From Marine Group II euryarchaeote MED-G38 (GTDB lineage Archaea > Thermoplasmatota > Poseidoniia > Poseidoniales > Thalassarchaeaceae), in contig NTJP01000003.1 of NCBI GenBank assembly GCA_002457145.1, forward strand, positions 62,001-126,000: a stretch of 64,000 nt of DNA, written 5' to 3'. This document shows, piece after piece, positions 49,244 to 58,694 of this stretch. The position numbers were made by a program, and so were the translations under genes. How positions within the stretch are numbered: the stretch's first letter is position 1; each line of letters opens with the position of its first letter. The notes beneath the pieces were generated by a model, which had not been told where the DNA came from, searched no databases, and saw nothing but the letters and a program-made list of their open reading frames with translations.

Positions 49244-49606
49244 ATGTCAGAAGAAGAATTTGTAGATGTTGCTACAGTTAGAGACCTACTTTTAGATGCA
49301 CAAAAGAGACGTGGTGAATTGTCTTATGAACAAACTATGGCGCTACAACATGCAGAATGGGCTGCTAGTACACAAGGACACCCCACAGGAAATCTAAAAA
49401 CAGAACAAAAAGTTTTCAAATCATTGTTTGATGAACTTATGAAAAATGAAAAACTGTTACAATATCCTGAAATAGCTGCTAAGATAGCAGAATTATGCCC
49501 TATGTCAGTTGCAGATATTAGAGTAGTAATTGCAAGTAAAAGAATAGCTATGGATACATCTGAAATCGAGGCTTTAATCGATATAATCAAACAACACGTA
49601 CTATAA
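49244..49606 (+). CDS. rpoF: DNA-directed RNA polymerase subunit F (Rpb4-like)
   Basis: Position between L21e and DUF655 (conserved archaeal order); ELSYEQTMALQHAEW...VADIRVVIASKRIAMDTSEIEALIDIIKQH. Confidence 0.88.
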   Translation: MSEEEFVDVATVRDLLLDAQKRRGELSYEQTMALQHAEWAASTQGHPTGNLKTEQKVFKSLFDELMKNEKLLQYPEIAAKIAELCPMSVADIRVVIASKRIAMDTSEIEALIDIIKQHVL

Positions 49607-49674
49607 ATCATGAATTTTATTAAATATTATGCTCATATTCATGAGGTAGAACCTTTCAGAGAGGCACGATAGAT

Positions 49675-50235
49675 ATGCTACCTAGGAAACAACCCGACCC
49701 CGGGGAAGATATTTTTAATTCCGAAAATAGTATAAAAATACTTGATACATTAGAAAAAAGACCATTTGGGAATGAAATAGAAGCACTCACGTCTCCTTCT
49801 TTGTACTTGATTAAGGCAAGACTTAATGATGATACTATCCAAACTGGAGATACTATTGAATTACCCTCTGAAAAAATCGGACCTATCTCAGAGATTCGAT
49901 ACAAGGATATATCCTCTAGTACTCAATCAGAATTGGTAGAAGCAATCATGGAAGAGATAAATAATACTCCTGATAATCATCTAAGTTTTTATAATAGGGC
50001 GAATAATATCTCACTTAAAGTACATTCTTTCCAATTATTACCGTCTATTGGAAAATCTAAAGCACAGCAGATGGTACAATCAAGGGGGATGATAGGATGG
50101 GAAAATTTTACCGATATAGATGAAAAATGTTCAATTGACTCTGTCAGATTACTTGCAGAAAGATATGTTATCGAAATGGAAGATTCCATACAAGTGCCTC
50201 GATTACTTGATCTCTTAATTCGAACCGGCGTATGA
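49675..50235 (+). CDS. DUF655 family protein
   Basis: SFYNRANNISLKVHSFQLLPSIGKSKAQQMVQSRGMIGWENFTDI; conserved synteny upstream of ksgA. Confidence 0.9.
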   Translation: MLPRKQPDPGEDIFNSENSIKILDTLEKRPFGNEIEALTSPSLYLIKARLNDDTIQTGDTIELPSEKIGPISEIRYKDISSSTQSELVEAIMEEINNTPDNHLSFYNRANNISLKVHSFQLLPSIGKSKAQQMVQSRGMIGWENFTDIDEKCSIDSVRLLAERYVIEMEDSIQVPRLLDLLIRTGV

Positions 50236-50238
50236 TCT

Positions 50239-51147
50239 ATGTCACTCTTCCATGATCTTAATGCTCGTCTTCTCGTTGACCTTTTACGTGATAGAATAAG
50301 GCCACAAAAATCCTTGGGTCAACACTTTTTAGTTGACGAGAAAGTTATTTCACGAACTATAGAATTAACATCAGAATATCAAAATCCCTTGAAAAAACAT
50401 TCTAATGTATTAGAAATAGGTCCTGGGCCTGGAACCTTAACCCTTGAGATACTTCGTTCTGGGGCGAAATTAACTGCTTTAGAGATAGATAAAGAATCAG
50501 TTTCTCATCTGAAAAGAATATTTCCAGATTTAGAGGACAGGTTCACATTAAATGAGCAAGATGCATTAATTGGAAATTGGCCCGATAACATAAGCCATAT
50601 AATTTCAAATTTGCCTTATCAGATATCTAGCCCAGTTTTAGAAAAAATTCAAAATTATCACATGATTAATCCATTATCAATTATCATATTGCTTGTACAG
50701 GATGAATTCGCGGAAAGAATGGCTATGACTAGAGGTTATGATACTCGTGGACCATTAGGGATGTCTTTATGGCTTGATTTCGATGTCCATTTAGATAGAA
50801 AAGTACCTTCTAATTGCTTCAGTCCAGCACCTAAGATTAACTCAAGATTAGTGATTTTGACTCCTTCAAATAGAAATATTTTGTCGCCTATTAATAGGAA
50901 ATTTTTTAGATTAATTACAAAGCATTGTTTCTTAAACAGAAGAAAGAAGATTCGCACCTCTCTTTCCAAGTCTCCAAAGAGATTGAATAGAATCAAAGGA
51001 TGGCATAAGGAAAAATGGATTAAAACTATGTCAAATATTTTTAATAATTCAATAGAAGGTATGCCAGATGATTGGTTAGACCTCCGCCCCGAAGACCTTC
51101 AACCAAAGCATTGGACTATCTTAACTGATGCAATATTTACAAATTAA
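50239..51147 (+). CDS. ksgA: 16S rRNA dimethyladenosine transferase KsgA/Dim1
   Basis: RPQKSLGQHFLVDEKVI, VLEIGPGPGTLTLEIL, ISNLPYQISSPVLEKI. Confidence 0.95.
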   Translation: MSLFHDLNARLLVDLLRDRIRPQKSLGQHFLVDEKVISRTIELTSEYQNPLKKHSNVLEIGPGPGTLTLEILRSGAKLTALEIDKESVSHLKRIFPDLEDRFTLNEQDALIGNWPDNISHIISNLPYQISSPVLEKIQNYHMINPLSIIILLVQDEFAERMAMTRGYDTRGPLGMSLWLDFDVHLDRKVPSNCFSPAPKINSRLVILTPSNRNILSPINRKFFRLITKHCFLNRRKKIRTSLSKSPKRLNRIKGWHKEKWIKTMSNIFNNSIEGMPDDWLDLRPEDLQPKHWTILTDAIFTN

Positions 51148-51189
51148 TCCATTTTTCGACTCATTCTTACCACGACTTGATAGAGGAAC

Positions 51190-51250
51190 CCATGGTGCCG
51201 AAGGTGCGGCGAGCCACTAACAGGGCGTCCAAACTGAGGGGTTGGCATGG
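51190..51250 (+). promoter_or_regulatory. GC-rich structured leader overlapping the start codon of the 51247 ORF
   Basis: CCATG (51190-51194) can pair with CATGG (51246-51250, containing the ATG); internal hairpins GCCG-AAGGTG-CGGC and CCAA-ACTGAGGGG-TTGG. Confidence 0.4.
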
Positions 51251-52338
51251 CAAAAAAAGACACATATCTAGCATTACTACGTCGAGGAATCGATGAAAGT
51301 ACTGCTCAAATACTTTCAGATGGTGGAATTAAAGTTGGAGATTTAAAAGATTTAGATACTGAGACTTTGATCAATAATTATGGACTTAAAAAGGAAATTG
51401 CCAAGTCTGTTCTTGATGCTGTTATTTCTGGCCCCCGTTCTCAAAGTAAACAAAGATACTTGGCTGATGTTTTGTCAGATGGAACAACAAAGAAAATTGA
51501 TAAAATTGATGAAAAGCGTTTCAAACGTCAACTTCATGATATACATGGTGAATTATTAGAAAAGAAAGAACAATTAAGACTTGCACGTGTAGAATCATTT
51601 AGGAACAAAAAATTAGTAATGAATAGATTAGGTAAAACTATAGAACTTATTGTTAAATTAGAAAATACATTAGATGACGAATCAAAGGTTGAACAACAAT
51701 CCAAACTCAGGGATCAGCTAGAAACAAGGGGATTAGAAGCAGCAAGGGATCATGAAATGTTAGAATTATCAGGCACGCCTCAAGATATAGTTGATTTTAG
51801 AAGAAAAATTGCGCCAATTCTATGCCTTCATGCATGCCCTCATTGTGGAGATGAAATGGATCCAAGAGGTAGTAGTATTCTGGATGATATGACTGATTTT
51901 AGATTTATTTGCTGGGATTGTGAGGAAGAATTCCTTTCACCAATGGCTCAATCTGTTGAAGATAGATTAAGTAATGGTTCTAGAATAAAATTAGATCCTA
52001 ATATTAAACCTAGGTTGACAGTCATAAAACCTCCTGCTAAAAAACATGCCTCAAATATTGAGGATTTAATCGCTAGAGATGTTAAGAAAACTGGAGCATC
52101 AGCTGAGCAGTTGGAAAAAGCAATTGAGGAAAGTACACTATCTGGTACTCTCATTAGTATAGATGAGTGGATAGATCAAACTATATCCGCGAAGGGGTAT
52201 ATCCAGGCGCAAGAGCATAGAGAAGAATTCATTATCGCTACCGGGGCTGGAGCAACTAAATTCAATAAATGGATGAAAAAGGCTGGTTTATACTTTAATA
52301 AACAAACTGGGAGATGGACACGATGGGAAGATCGTTGA
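51247..52338 (+). CDS. Hypothetical protein with N-terminal helix-hairpin-helix-like region and central zinc ribbon
   Basis: LLRRGIDESTAQILSDGGIKVGDLKDLDTETLINNYGLKKEIAKSVLDAV (SAM/HhH-like); CPHCGDEMDPRG...FICWDCEEEF. Confidence 0.7.
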   Translation: MAKKDTYLALLRRGIDESTAQILSDGGIKVGDLKDLDTETLINNYGLKKEIAKSVLDAVISGPRSQSKQRYLADVLSDGTTKKIDKIDEKRFKRQLHDIHGELLEKKEQLRLARVESFRNKKLVMNRLGKTIELIVKLENTLDDESKVEQQSKLRDQLETRGLEAARDHEMLELSGTPQDIVDFRRKIAPILCLHACPHCGDEMDPRGSSILDDMTDFRFICWDCEEEFLSPMAQSVEDRLSNGSRIKLDPNIKPRLTVIKPPAKKHASNIEDLIARDVKKTGASAEQLEKAIEESTLSGTLISIDEWIDQTISAKGYIQAQEHREEFIIATGAGATKFNKWMKKAGLYFNKQTGRWTRWEDR

Positions 52339-52350
52339 GGCTCATTGATT

Positions 52351-52647
52351 ATGGAAAAAAAAGAAATAATACGCTTTTTTAGAGGTAATTTACCATTAGG
52401 AATAACTAAAATTAATCATAATCTTACTATTGTAGAAATGGCTGTTGATATTGGAGTAGATATCCCGACAAACTGTACTTCTGGGACTTGTGGAACTTGC
52501 CTAGTAAGATTAAAGAAAGGACAAATCCAATATCCTGATGAGTTACCCCCTGGTCTTGACGATTATCTAGTAAAAAAGAAAGGATTCTTGTCCTGTTGTA
52601 TGATTCCCGAGGGTGCGTGTGAAATAGATGTAATACCTCCACTCTAA
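52351..52647 (+). CDS. [2Fe-2S] plant-type ferredoxin
   Basis: PTNCTSGTCGTCLVRLKKG...KGFLSCCMIPEGACEIDV (CX4CX2C...C). Confidence 0.88.
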   Translation: MEKKEIIRFFRGNLPLGITKINHNLTIVEMAVDIGVDIPTNCTSGTCGTCLVRLKKGQIQYPDELPPGLDDYLVKKKGFLSCCMIPEGACEIDVIPPL

Positions 52648-52660
52648 TTGAGGTGAGTAA

Positions 52661-52807
52661 ATGTCAAGTTGGTTTGAGCCATTTTTTATTCAAAGTTTAC
52701 TCATTTGTTTAATCGGTCTTTCAATATCTTCATGGTGGCTTTACAGTAAAATTAAATCAAAATTAAAAGAAGTTGAGGATAGGCAAATTAATGCTAGGAA
52801 AGATTAA
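52661..52807 (+). CDS. Small single-TM protein, 48 aa
   Basis: Manual translation: MSSWFEPFFIQSLLICLIGLSISSWWLYSKIKSKLKEVEDRQINARKD; adjacent to the ferredoxin gene. Confidence 0.55.
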   Translation: MSSWFEPFFIQSLLICLIGLSISSWWLYSKIKSKLKEVEDRQINARKD

Positions 52808-52811
52808 TGAT

Positions 52812-53114
52812 TTATTCATTAACTGCTGCAGTCCATCTTTCCGGTTGAGGGACTCCAATTATTTCAATATGACAGGCCAAGATATCTTTATGTTCTTTTA
52901 CTTCATTTCTGAGACTAATTAATCCATCCAAGCAACAAGGACAATGTGGGTGTGGTGGACAAATCCACAAATCTATATTTCCCGCATCACTAACTTCTAC
53001 TCCTTTCAAAATTGATTTATCAGTAATCAATTTACCATGTGATTCTTTTCTATTTCTAAGAATCTTAGCTAGACTTTTTTGTGCAATTTTCTTCGCTTTA
53101 GTCATTTTCACCAC
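52812..53114 (-). CDS. Small Cys/His-rich protein, possibly divergent MIP18/DUF59-like
   Basis: DLWICPPHPHCPCCLDGLISLRNEVKEHKDILACHIEIIGVPQPERWTAAVNE. Confidence 0.55.
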   Translation of the reverse strand: MVKMTKAKKIAQKSLAKILRNRKESHGKLITDKSILKGVEVSDAGNIDLWICPPHPHCPCCLDGLISLRNEVKEHKDILACHIEIIGVPQPERWTAAVNE

Positions 53115-54379
53115 TCAGTAATTGCTGAAAATTTATCGCCCATAGTTAGACAAATCATGCCATTTTTAGTCCTAGACCAAGTATCTTCTATCCCTATTGC
53201 CCCATCTTTATGGATAACTTTTGGTTCAATTGCCATAGTTCCTCCAATCTCTAGGGGCCTATCGAAACCTTCAGCCACCACTGGAGTTTCGTCTAATTCT
53301 AATCCCACTGAATGACCTAGAAATTTTGCCTGATCAGGCCTCATCCCCATTAAATTATTTGAATGACCCATTTCAATTGCCATCGAATGACCAATATTCC
53401 ATGATTTAGAGCATTTATCACCTTTACCTAGACTTTGCGTTACGGCTTTACTAATTTCTTGCATATCAGATAATCTTTGTATCCATTCACTAGATAATTT
53501 CCCACTACTAAAAATTCTTGTACAGTCTGATACATATCCTCTATGCAGGTGTACAATATCGACTAATACTGGCTCGTTTTTCTTAACTTTGGCAAAACCT
53601 GCTCCCAAAGCAGATATTGGACTTGCTCCGATTCCTCCAATAGCCGAGTCAAAATATGAAGGAACTGCACCAGAACCTCCTGCCGCAATAACAACTCTAT
53701 CGCAATCCATTGGCCATTTCCTCATTCTAATTCTTCCTCCAAAACCTGCCGCTCTACTAACCTCATCGGCCATTGCAGCTATTTTTATTTCAGTATCTCC
53801 CTCTCCCGCTCTATCTCTAATTACTTCAAACATCCTTTGATTTATCTCTCCACTTTCTTTGTGCATAGATATTTCCCAGTCTGATTTAATCTCTCTAAGA
53901 TTATACATTAAATTTGTACAATCTTTTATATCTCCTGATAAATTACCAAATTTCGAATTAATAAAACTCCATCTTTGATATGGTATTTTTGATAATAATA
54001 AACTCGGACGTTTAGTACAACCTAATGATTCTAATGATTTTTCTAATTCATTCATTCGTGGATGTTTTTCAATTACATGTGGTGAATTTTCTCCTCCGGC
54101 TTCAAAAATAGCTCTTTCCAAGGATTGTCTTACCCAATGTCTATTTTCAATTCCAGAATCTTTAGCCCCTATTAACATAACAGAATTTTGCCTACCGCCT
54201 GTTAACCAATATAATTCAACTGGATCATCAATCCATGCAGACTCAATTCCTTCCGCTAATAGTCTTGAAGATAATAGGTTTTGTCTATGTTCAAGTTCAG
54301 AAACTGGTACTCTCCAATCCTCATTTTCGGGACCTCTCAAACGTGCCACGTCCCAATTCATAATCATTCTTTGATGCAT
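53108..54379 (-). CDS. M24-family metallopeptidase (Xaa-Pro aminopeptidase-like)
   Basis: KKNEPVLVDIVHLHRGYVSDCTRIF, FLGHSVGLELDETPVVAEG, GGTMAIEPKVI. Confidence 0.9.
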   Translation of the reverse strand: MHQRMIMNWDVARLRGPENEDWRVPVSELEHRQNLLSSRLLAEGIESAWIDDPVELYWLTGGRQNSVMLIGAKDSGIENRHWVRQSLERAIFEAGGENSPHVIEKHPRMNELEKSLESLGCTKRPSLLLSKIPYQRWSFINSKFGNLSGDIKDCTNLMYNLREIKSDWEISMHKESGEINQRMFEVIRDRAGEGDTEIKIAAMADEVSRAAGFGGRIRMRKWPMDCDRVVIAAGGSGAVPSYFDSAIGGIGASPISALGAGFAKVKKNEPVLVDIVHLHRGYVSDCTRIFSSGKLSSEWIQRLSDMQEISKAVTQSLGKGDKCSKSWNIGHSMAIEMGHSNNLMGMRPDQAKFLGHSVGLELDETPVVAEGFDRPLEIGGTMAIEPKVIHKDGAIGIEDTWSRTKNGMICLTMGDKFSAITEW

Positions 54380-54446
54380 TAAGCAAAAAGCATTTTTGTT
54401 TATTTGGTCCTACATCTCTTCCACAACGGCCAAATGTAAGGCATTA

Positions 54447-55703
54447 GTGGCGGCATACGTGCAAGGCGTTCTTTCGCTGAATGCCTATGACTTAGATGGC
54501 CAAACTGTATTGTATAGAGTAGATGTCAATTCTCCTCTCAACCCAGTTGATAAAACACTGTTAGATGACTCAAGATTAAAGACAATAAAACCGACTTTAG
54601 ATAAACTTTCAAATTCTAAAGTTATCATTTTAGCACATCAATCAAGACCGGGTAAAGATGATTTTTCAGATTTATCTCAGCATAGCGATAGACTATCTCA
54701 AATAATTAATCGTGAAATTACTTTTATCCCAGATATTTGTAGCGATTCAACAATTGATAGAATAGAAAATATGAAAAATGGAGATATTTTATTTCTAGAT
54801 AATGTACGTGGCCATAACGAAGAATATGGTAAAAAATATAACTCTTGGCAAGATACATCAGATTCTGAAATTGTAACCAAACTATCATCTGTTGCAGATT
54901 TGTATGTTACAGATGCTTTTGCTGCAGCTCATCGTAGATCTCCAACTCTTACGGGTTTTGCAAATAAATTACCATGCATCCCAGGCGAACTGATGATGTT
55001 AGAACTTTCCAATCTTCAAATAGCTATAGATAACCCTCCTCGTCCGTATCTCGCTATTCTAGGTGGTGCAAAAGCGGACGATTCTCTTAGGGTGGCATTG
55101 AATTTAATTCAGAAAAATATCATCGATAAAATAGCTTTTGTAGGAGTAGTTGGAAATCTGATGCTATGGGCTAATGATTATGATATCGGCAATAAAAATA
55201 AGGAATTCATTACTAATTCAATTGGAGATGCTTTCGATGAAACATGGATTATGGCAAATAAATTAATCCAAAATCATTCTAAATTATTGATAATACCATC
55301 TGATGTAGCAGTTGAAATAAATGAAGAAAGAATTCCTATGAATATTGAAGATTTACCTACTGAATATCCCATTTATGATGTAGGTATCAAATCTTTGATG
55401 AATCTTAGGTCAATTATTCTAAACTCAGAATGTATATTATGGAATGGCCCAGCCTCATTTTTTGAGAAACCAGGATTTGCTTTTGGCACTATTGAGATAC
55501 TTAATATGTGCATTGAAACAGATGCACTTACAATAATTGGAGGAGGTCATACAAGTGCTCTAGTAAGTAGTAGAGGGGTAGCTAGTAAAGTAACTCATAA
55601 CAGTACAGGCGGAGGATCTACAATGTGTTTATTATCAGGACAAGAAATGCCTGTAATAGATAGTTTAATTGATTCTGCATCTAAATTCTCAAAAATGAAT
55701 TAA
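54447..55703 (+). CDS. pgk: Phosphoglycerate kinase (GTG start)
   Basis: VLYRVDVNSPLNP, VIILAHQSRPG, NGDILFLDNVRGHNEE, VTDAFAAAHRRSPTLTGF, AILGGAKADDSLRV, ALTIIGGGHTSAL. Confidence 0.93.
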   Translation: MAAYVQGVLSLNAYDLDGQTVLYRVDVNSPLNPVDKTLLDDSRLKTIKPTLDKLSNSKVIILAHQSRPGKDDFSDLSQHSDRLSQIINREITFIPDICSDSTIDRIENMKNGDILFLDNVRGHNEEYGKKYNSWQDTSDSEIVTKLSSVADLYVTDAFAAAHRRSPTLTGFANKLPCIPGELMMLELSNLQIAIDNPPRPYLAILGGAKADDSLRVALNLIQKNIIDKIAFVGVVGNLMLWANDYDIGNKNKEFITNSIGDAFDETWIMANKLIQNHSKLLIIPSDVAVEINEERIPMNIEDLPTEYPIYDVGIKSLMNLRSIILNSECILWNGPASFFEKPGFAFGTIEILNMCIETDALTIIGGGHTSALVSSRGVASKVTHNSTGGGSTMCLLSGQEMPVIDSLIDSASKFSKMN

Positions 55704-55755
55704 CTTTTCTAAACTAAAAGCATTATTTTAATACATATTTCTCTTCTCACTCACT

Positions 55756-56364
55756 ATGGAAGGGCCACCCGAAGGAACATCCCCAATTTGGGAATCTAAT
55801 GAAGACTTAAAGGTCGACGAACCTCCTACTACAGATTTAACTAATACAATTGAATTATCCGGAACTCCTAGTTCTGTTTCAGGCTTTATTGCCCCAGAAG
55901 TTGTTGGAAGAGCCAAAAGTGGAATGCCACAAGCATTTGGTATTTTAGCTATAATATTGGCTGTATTTGGTGTTATAATTAGTTTATTGGCATTTCTAGC
56001 AATCCCTACTCAACTAGATATGGCCAATAGTGTAGGTGAAAATAGTACTCTTTTTGTTATTTGGACATATCTTGAACCAATAATTGGAATCATTGTTTTT
56101 GCCATCTTTGGTTATGCGGGTGTCGAACTTTACAATTATAAGAAGAGAGCTATATTTATTGGTTTGGGCGCAGTATCAATCAATGTTGTTTCAGGTCTTA
56201 TAGCTTCATATGTTACAAGTGTAATTGCTACATCCACCACTGATTCCGAAGAGTTGGGTCAAATTTTTGGTGGCCTAGAGGTAGTTTTTGTATTATTTTG
56301 TAACGCATGTTGTGGAATGATACTTGTACTTCCATTATTGATTAGTCCACAAGATCTGGAATAA
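55756..56364 (+). CDS. Multi-TM membrane protein with acidic, Pro-rich N-terminus
   Basis: Four hydrophobic stretches after a 60-aa hydrophilic N-terminus; no family recognised. Confidence 0.6.
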   Translation: MEGPPEGTSPIWESNEDLKVDEPPTTDLTNTIELSGTPSSVSGFIAPEVVGRAKSGMPQAFGILAIILAVFGVIISLLAFLAIPTQLDMANSVGENSTLFVIWTYLEPIIGIIVFAIFGYAGVELYNYKKRAIFIGLGAVSINVVSGLIASYVTSVIATSTTDSEELGQIFGGLEVVFVLFCNACCGMILVLPLLISPQDLE

Positions 56365-57750
56365 TTATTTTAATTTTTCAAGATCAACAAGATGCCCTAT
56401 TCGCCTACCTACATCTGAAAGAATATCATCCAACGCCTGTTGGTTCTTTCCTTCAGCACGCATAACTAAAATTGGTTCTGTATTACTAGGTCTGCATAAA
56501 TACCAACCATCTTCATATCTAACTCGGATACCATCGACAGTTGATTTCTCCATATCTTCAAATGCGTTCAGAACTGCTGACATTGTTTCTTCTCTTCCTC
56601 TTGTTAATGGTACTTTTCCCTCATCTGTTGTTGGGTATTCGGCCATAAAATCAAATCTTTGTGAAAATCTTTTACCGCCTTCTTCAGGAGACTTATCATT
56701 ACAGACTATCTTCAACAAACGAGCCGCACTGTATATCGAATCATCAAATCCGTACCAGTCATCATTCATGAAAAAATGTCCGGACATTTCCCCAGCAAAC
56801 GGAATATCCGGATGTTCTCTTAATTCAGTTTTCATGAATGTATGACCAGTTCTTACCATGCGAGGAATACCGCCCATATTTTGAATCGCTTCCTCAACAG
56901 CCATACTACATTTTACATCAAATAATATTGTTCTGCCGTCTTGAGATGTATCCTCAGTAATTCTTGATAAAACGTCTTTTGCAAATATTCCTATTAGCCT
57001 ATCTGGATGGATAAAATCTCCATTTTCATCTACTACTCCTAATCTATCTCCATCACCGTCCATTCCAATTCCAAATTCAGCTCCATGCTCTACTACGGAT
57101 TTTCCCAAATCTATCATATTTTCCTGTCTAGTTGGATCAGGCGGATGATTTGGAAAAGAATTGTCCCATTCACAATATATTGGAACTACTTCTACACCTA
57201 GTCTTTCTAATGTTTTTACTGATAATGGCCCAGGAACAGCGTTTCCACAGTCGAGTACAATTTTTATCTTTCTTCCAAGATTACCAATATTTTCAATAAT
57301 TTTATCTATATACTCTTCTTCATATTCTTCTTTAAGTTTGTATGTTCCATTCCCTACTCTAAAATCTCCCTTATCAAAAGTACCTCTGATATCTTGTAAA
57401 TCTTGTCCTCCAAGTGGCATGGTACCTTCACAAATCTTGAATCCATTATATTCTGGAGGATTATGGCTTGCAGTAATTGCAACTGCTACATCAACTTGTA
57501 AATCTACAGTTGAGCGATATAATACCCCAGTAGTTGTCACTCCTAAATCAATAACGTCCGCACCAGAAGAAATCAAGCCTTTGACAAAAGCTGCATGATA
57601 TTCAGGCCCCGATTCTCTAATATCTCTAACAATTGAAACGGTATTTGCATCAAGATGGGTTGCAATCGCTTTACCTAATCTTTCAGAAAATTCAGCGCTT
57701 AATTCGGTACCCGCAATACCTCTAATATCATAAGCCTTAAACACTGTCAT
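56365..57750 (-). CDS. Phosphomannomutase / phosphoglucomutase
   Basis: AYDIRGIAGTELS, AITASHNPPEYNGFKI, IGMDGDGDRLGVVDENG, FAGEMSGHFF, RPSNTEPILVMRAEG. Confidence 0.95.
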   Translation of the reverse strand: MTVFKAYDIRGIAGTELSAEFSERLGKAIATHLDANTVSIVRDIRESGPEYHAAFVKGLISSGADVIDLGVTTTGVLYRSTVDLQVDVAVAITASHNPPEYNGFKICEGTMPLGGQDLQDIRGTFDKGDFRVGNGTYKLKEEYEEEYIDKIIENIGNLGRKIKIVLDCGNAVPGPLSVKTLERLGVEVVPIYCEWDNSFPNHPPDPTRQENMIDLGKSVVEHGAEFGIGMDGDGDRLGVVDENGDFIHPDRLIGIFAKDVLSRITEDTSQDGRTILFDVKCSMAVEEAIQNMGGIPRMVRTGHTFMKTELREHPDIPFAGEMSGHFFMNDDWYGFDDSIYSAARLLKIVCNDKSPEEGGKRFSQRFDFMAEYPTTDEGKVPLTRGREETMSAVLNAFEDMEKSTVDGIRVRYEDGWYLCRPSNTEPILVMRAEGKNQQALDDILSDVGRRIGHLVDLEKLK

Positions 57751-57827
57751 GATGCATCCTAAAGAGACTCATACATGACTTCTTTGCATACAATATTGAT
57801 AATTTCTAATTATCTTCAATCTATTTT

Positions 57828-58199
57828 TTATTCTAAGCCTCTAAAAGCCTCACAAATAATTTCTACTAGTGCGCCCATGGGTAAATTTGGAACTTCATAA
57901 GCAGCGCGTGATGGTGGAATAATATCTTCTAACCATTCTCCATAAATTCGATTAATCATATTATAATTGTTAATATCATTCATTAGAATTGTAACTTTTA
58001 CTAAATCTTTCTTGGAACTATTGCTAGCCTCTAATAGCCCATCAATTTTAGATAAAACTTCTCCCATTTGTAATTCAATACTATCTCCTGCATCCACTCC
58101 AATTTGACCAGATAACCATATGTGATCTTTTACTGAAATTCCAGGGCTATACGGCGCCCATGTTTTTCCACCGGTGTCAATCTTAATCTTTCTAGTCAT
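57828..58199 (-). CDS. RidA (YjgF/YER057c) family protein
   Basis: PYSPGISVKDHIWLSGQIGVDA..., PPSRAAYEVPNLPMGALVEIICEA. Confidence 0.92.
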   Translation of the reverse strand: MTRKIKIDTGGKTWAPYSPGISVKDHIWLSGQIGVDAGDSIELQMGEVLSKIDGLLEASNSSKKDLVKVTILMNDINNYNMINRIYGEWLEDIIPPSRAAYEVPNLPMGALVEIICEAFRGLE

Positions 58200-58229
58200 A
58201 GTTATACGAACAGGACCTTATTGTTAGAA

Positions 58230-58694
58230 TTATTCATTTAACATGTCATTCAATAAGCCAATTATTTCTATGTGATCTCCTGCAATATTATCTGAATTAA
58301 TACTATCCAAATTAACCCATTCAGCATCTACTGCATCATCTCCTGCAATTGGCTCATGTTCAGGATCAACATCTACAATATAGAATAATCCAATACAATG
58401 TTTTCTTGGGTCTCTATTGGGTTCTCCGAGTATTGCCAATGATACAGGATTTTGACCATTAAGACCTGTTTCTTCTTTTAATTCTCTAATTACCGCAACT
58501 TCTGGACTTTCTCCATAATCGACAAAACCCCCTGGAAATGCCCACTTACCTTCCCATTCAATAGGAAAAGGCCCTCTTTTAATCAACAAAACCTCTCCAC
58601 CGTTGGGGCCTTTACGAAGTACTACGGCATCTACCGTAACAGCAGGATTTCTATATCCATCTCTACCACAAACATTACACAATTTATTTTCCAT
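58230..58694 (-). CDS. NUDIX hydrolase
   Basis: GGFVDYGESPEVAVIRELKEETGL Nudix box; N-terminal CNVCGRDGYRNP. Confidence 0.93.
   Translation of the reverse strand: MENKLCNVCGRDGYRNPAVTVDAVVLRKGPNGGEVLLIKRGPFPIEWEGKWAFPGGFVDYGESPEVAVIRELKEETGLNGQNPVSLAILGEPNRDPRKHCIGLFYIVDVDPEHEPIAGDDAVDAEWVNLDSINSDNIAGDHIEIIGLLNDMLNE

Noticed and set aside
51170-51250. tRNA or C/D-box sRNA in the GC-rich leader
   Set aside because: No T-loop GGTTC-type sequence, and no good C box (RTGATGA) paired with the CTGA.
51192-51296. Basic 34-aa alternative-frame ORF (MVPKVRRATNRASKLRGWHGKKRHISSITTSRNR)
   Set aside because: Looks ribosomal-protein-like in composition, but overlaps the start of the 51247 CDS out of frame and matches no family I recognise; likely a by-product of the GC-rich structured leader.
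57161-57598. 145-aa plus-strand ORF
   Set aside because: Antisense to the phosphohexomutase gene, which has complete catalytic motifs.
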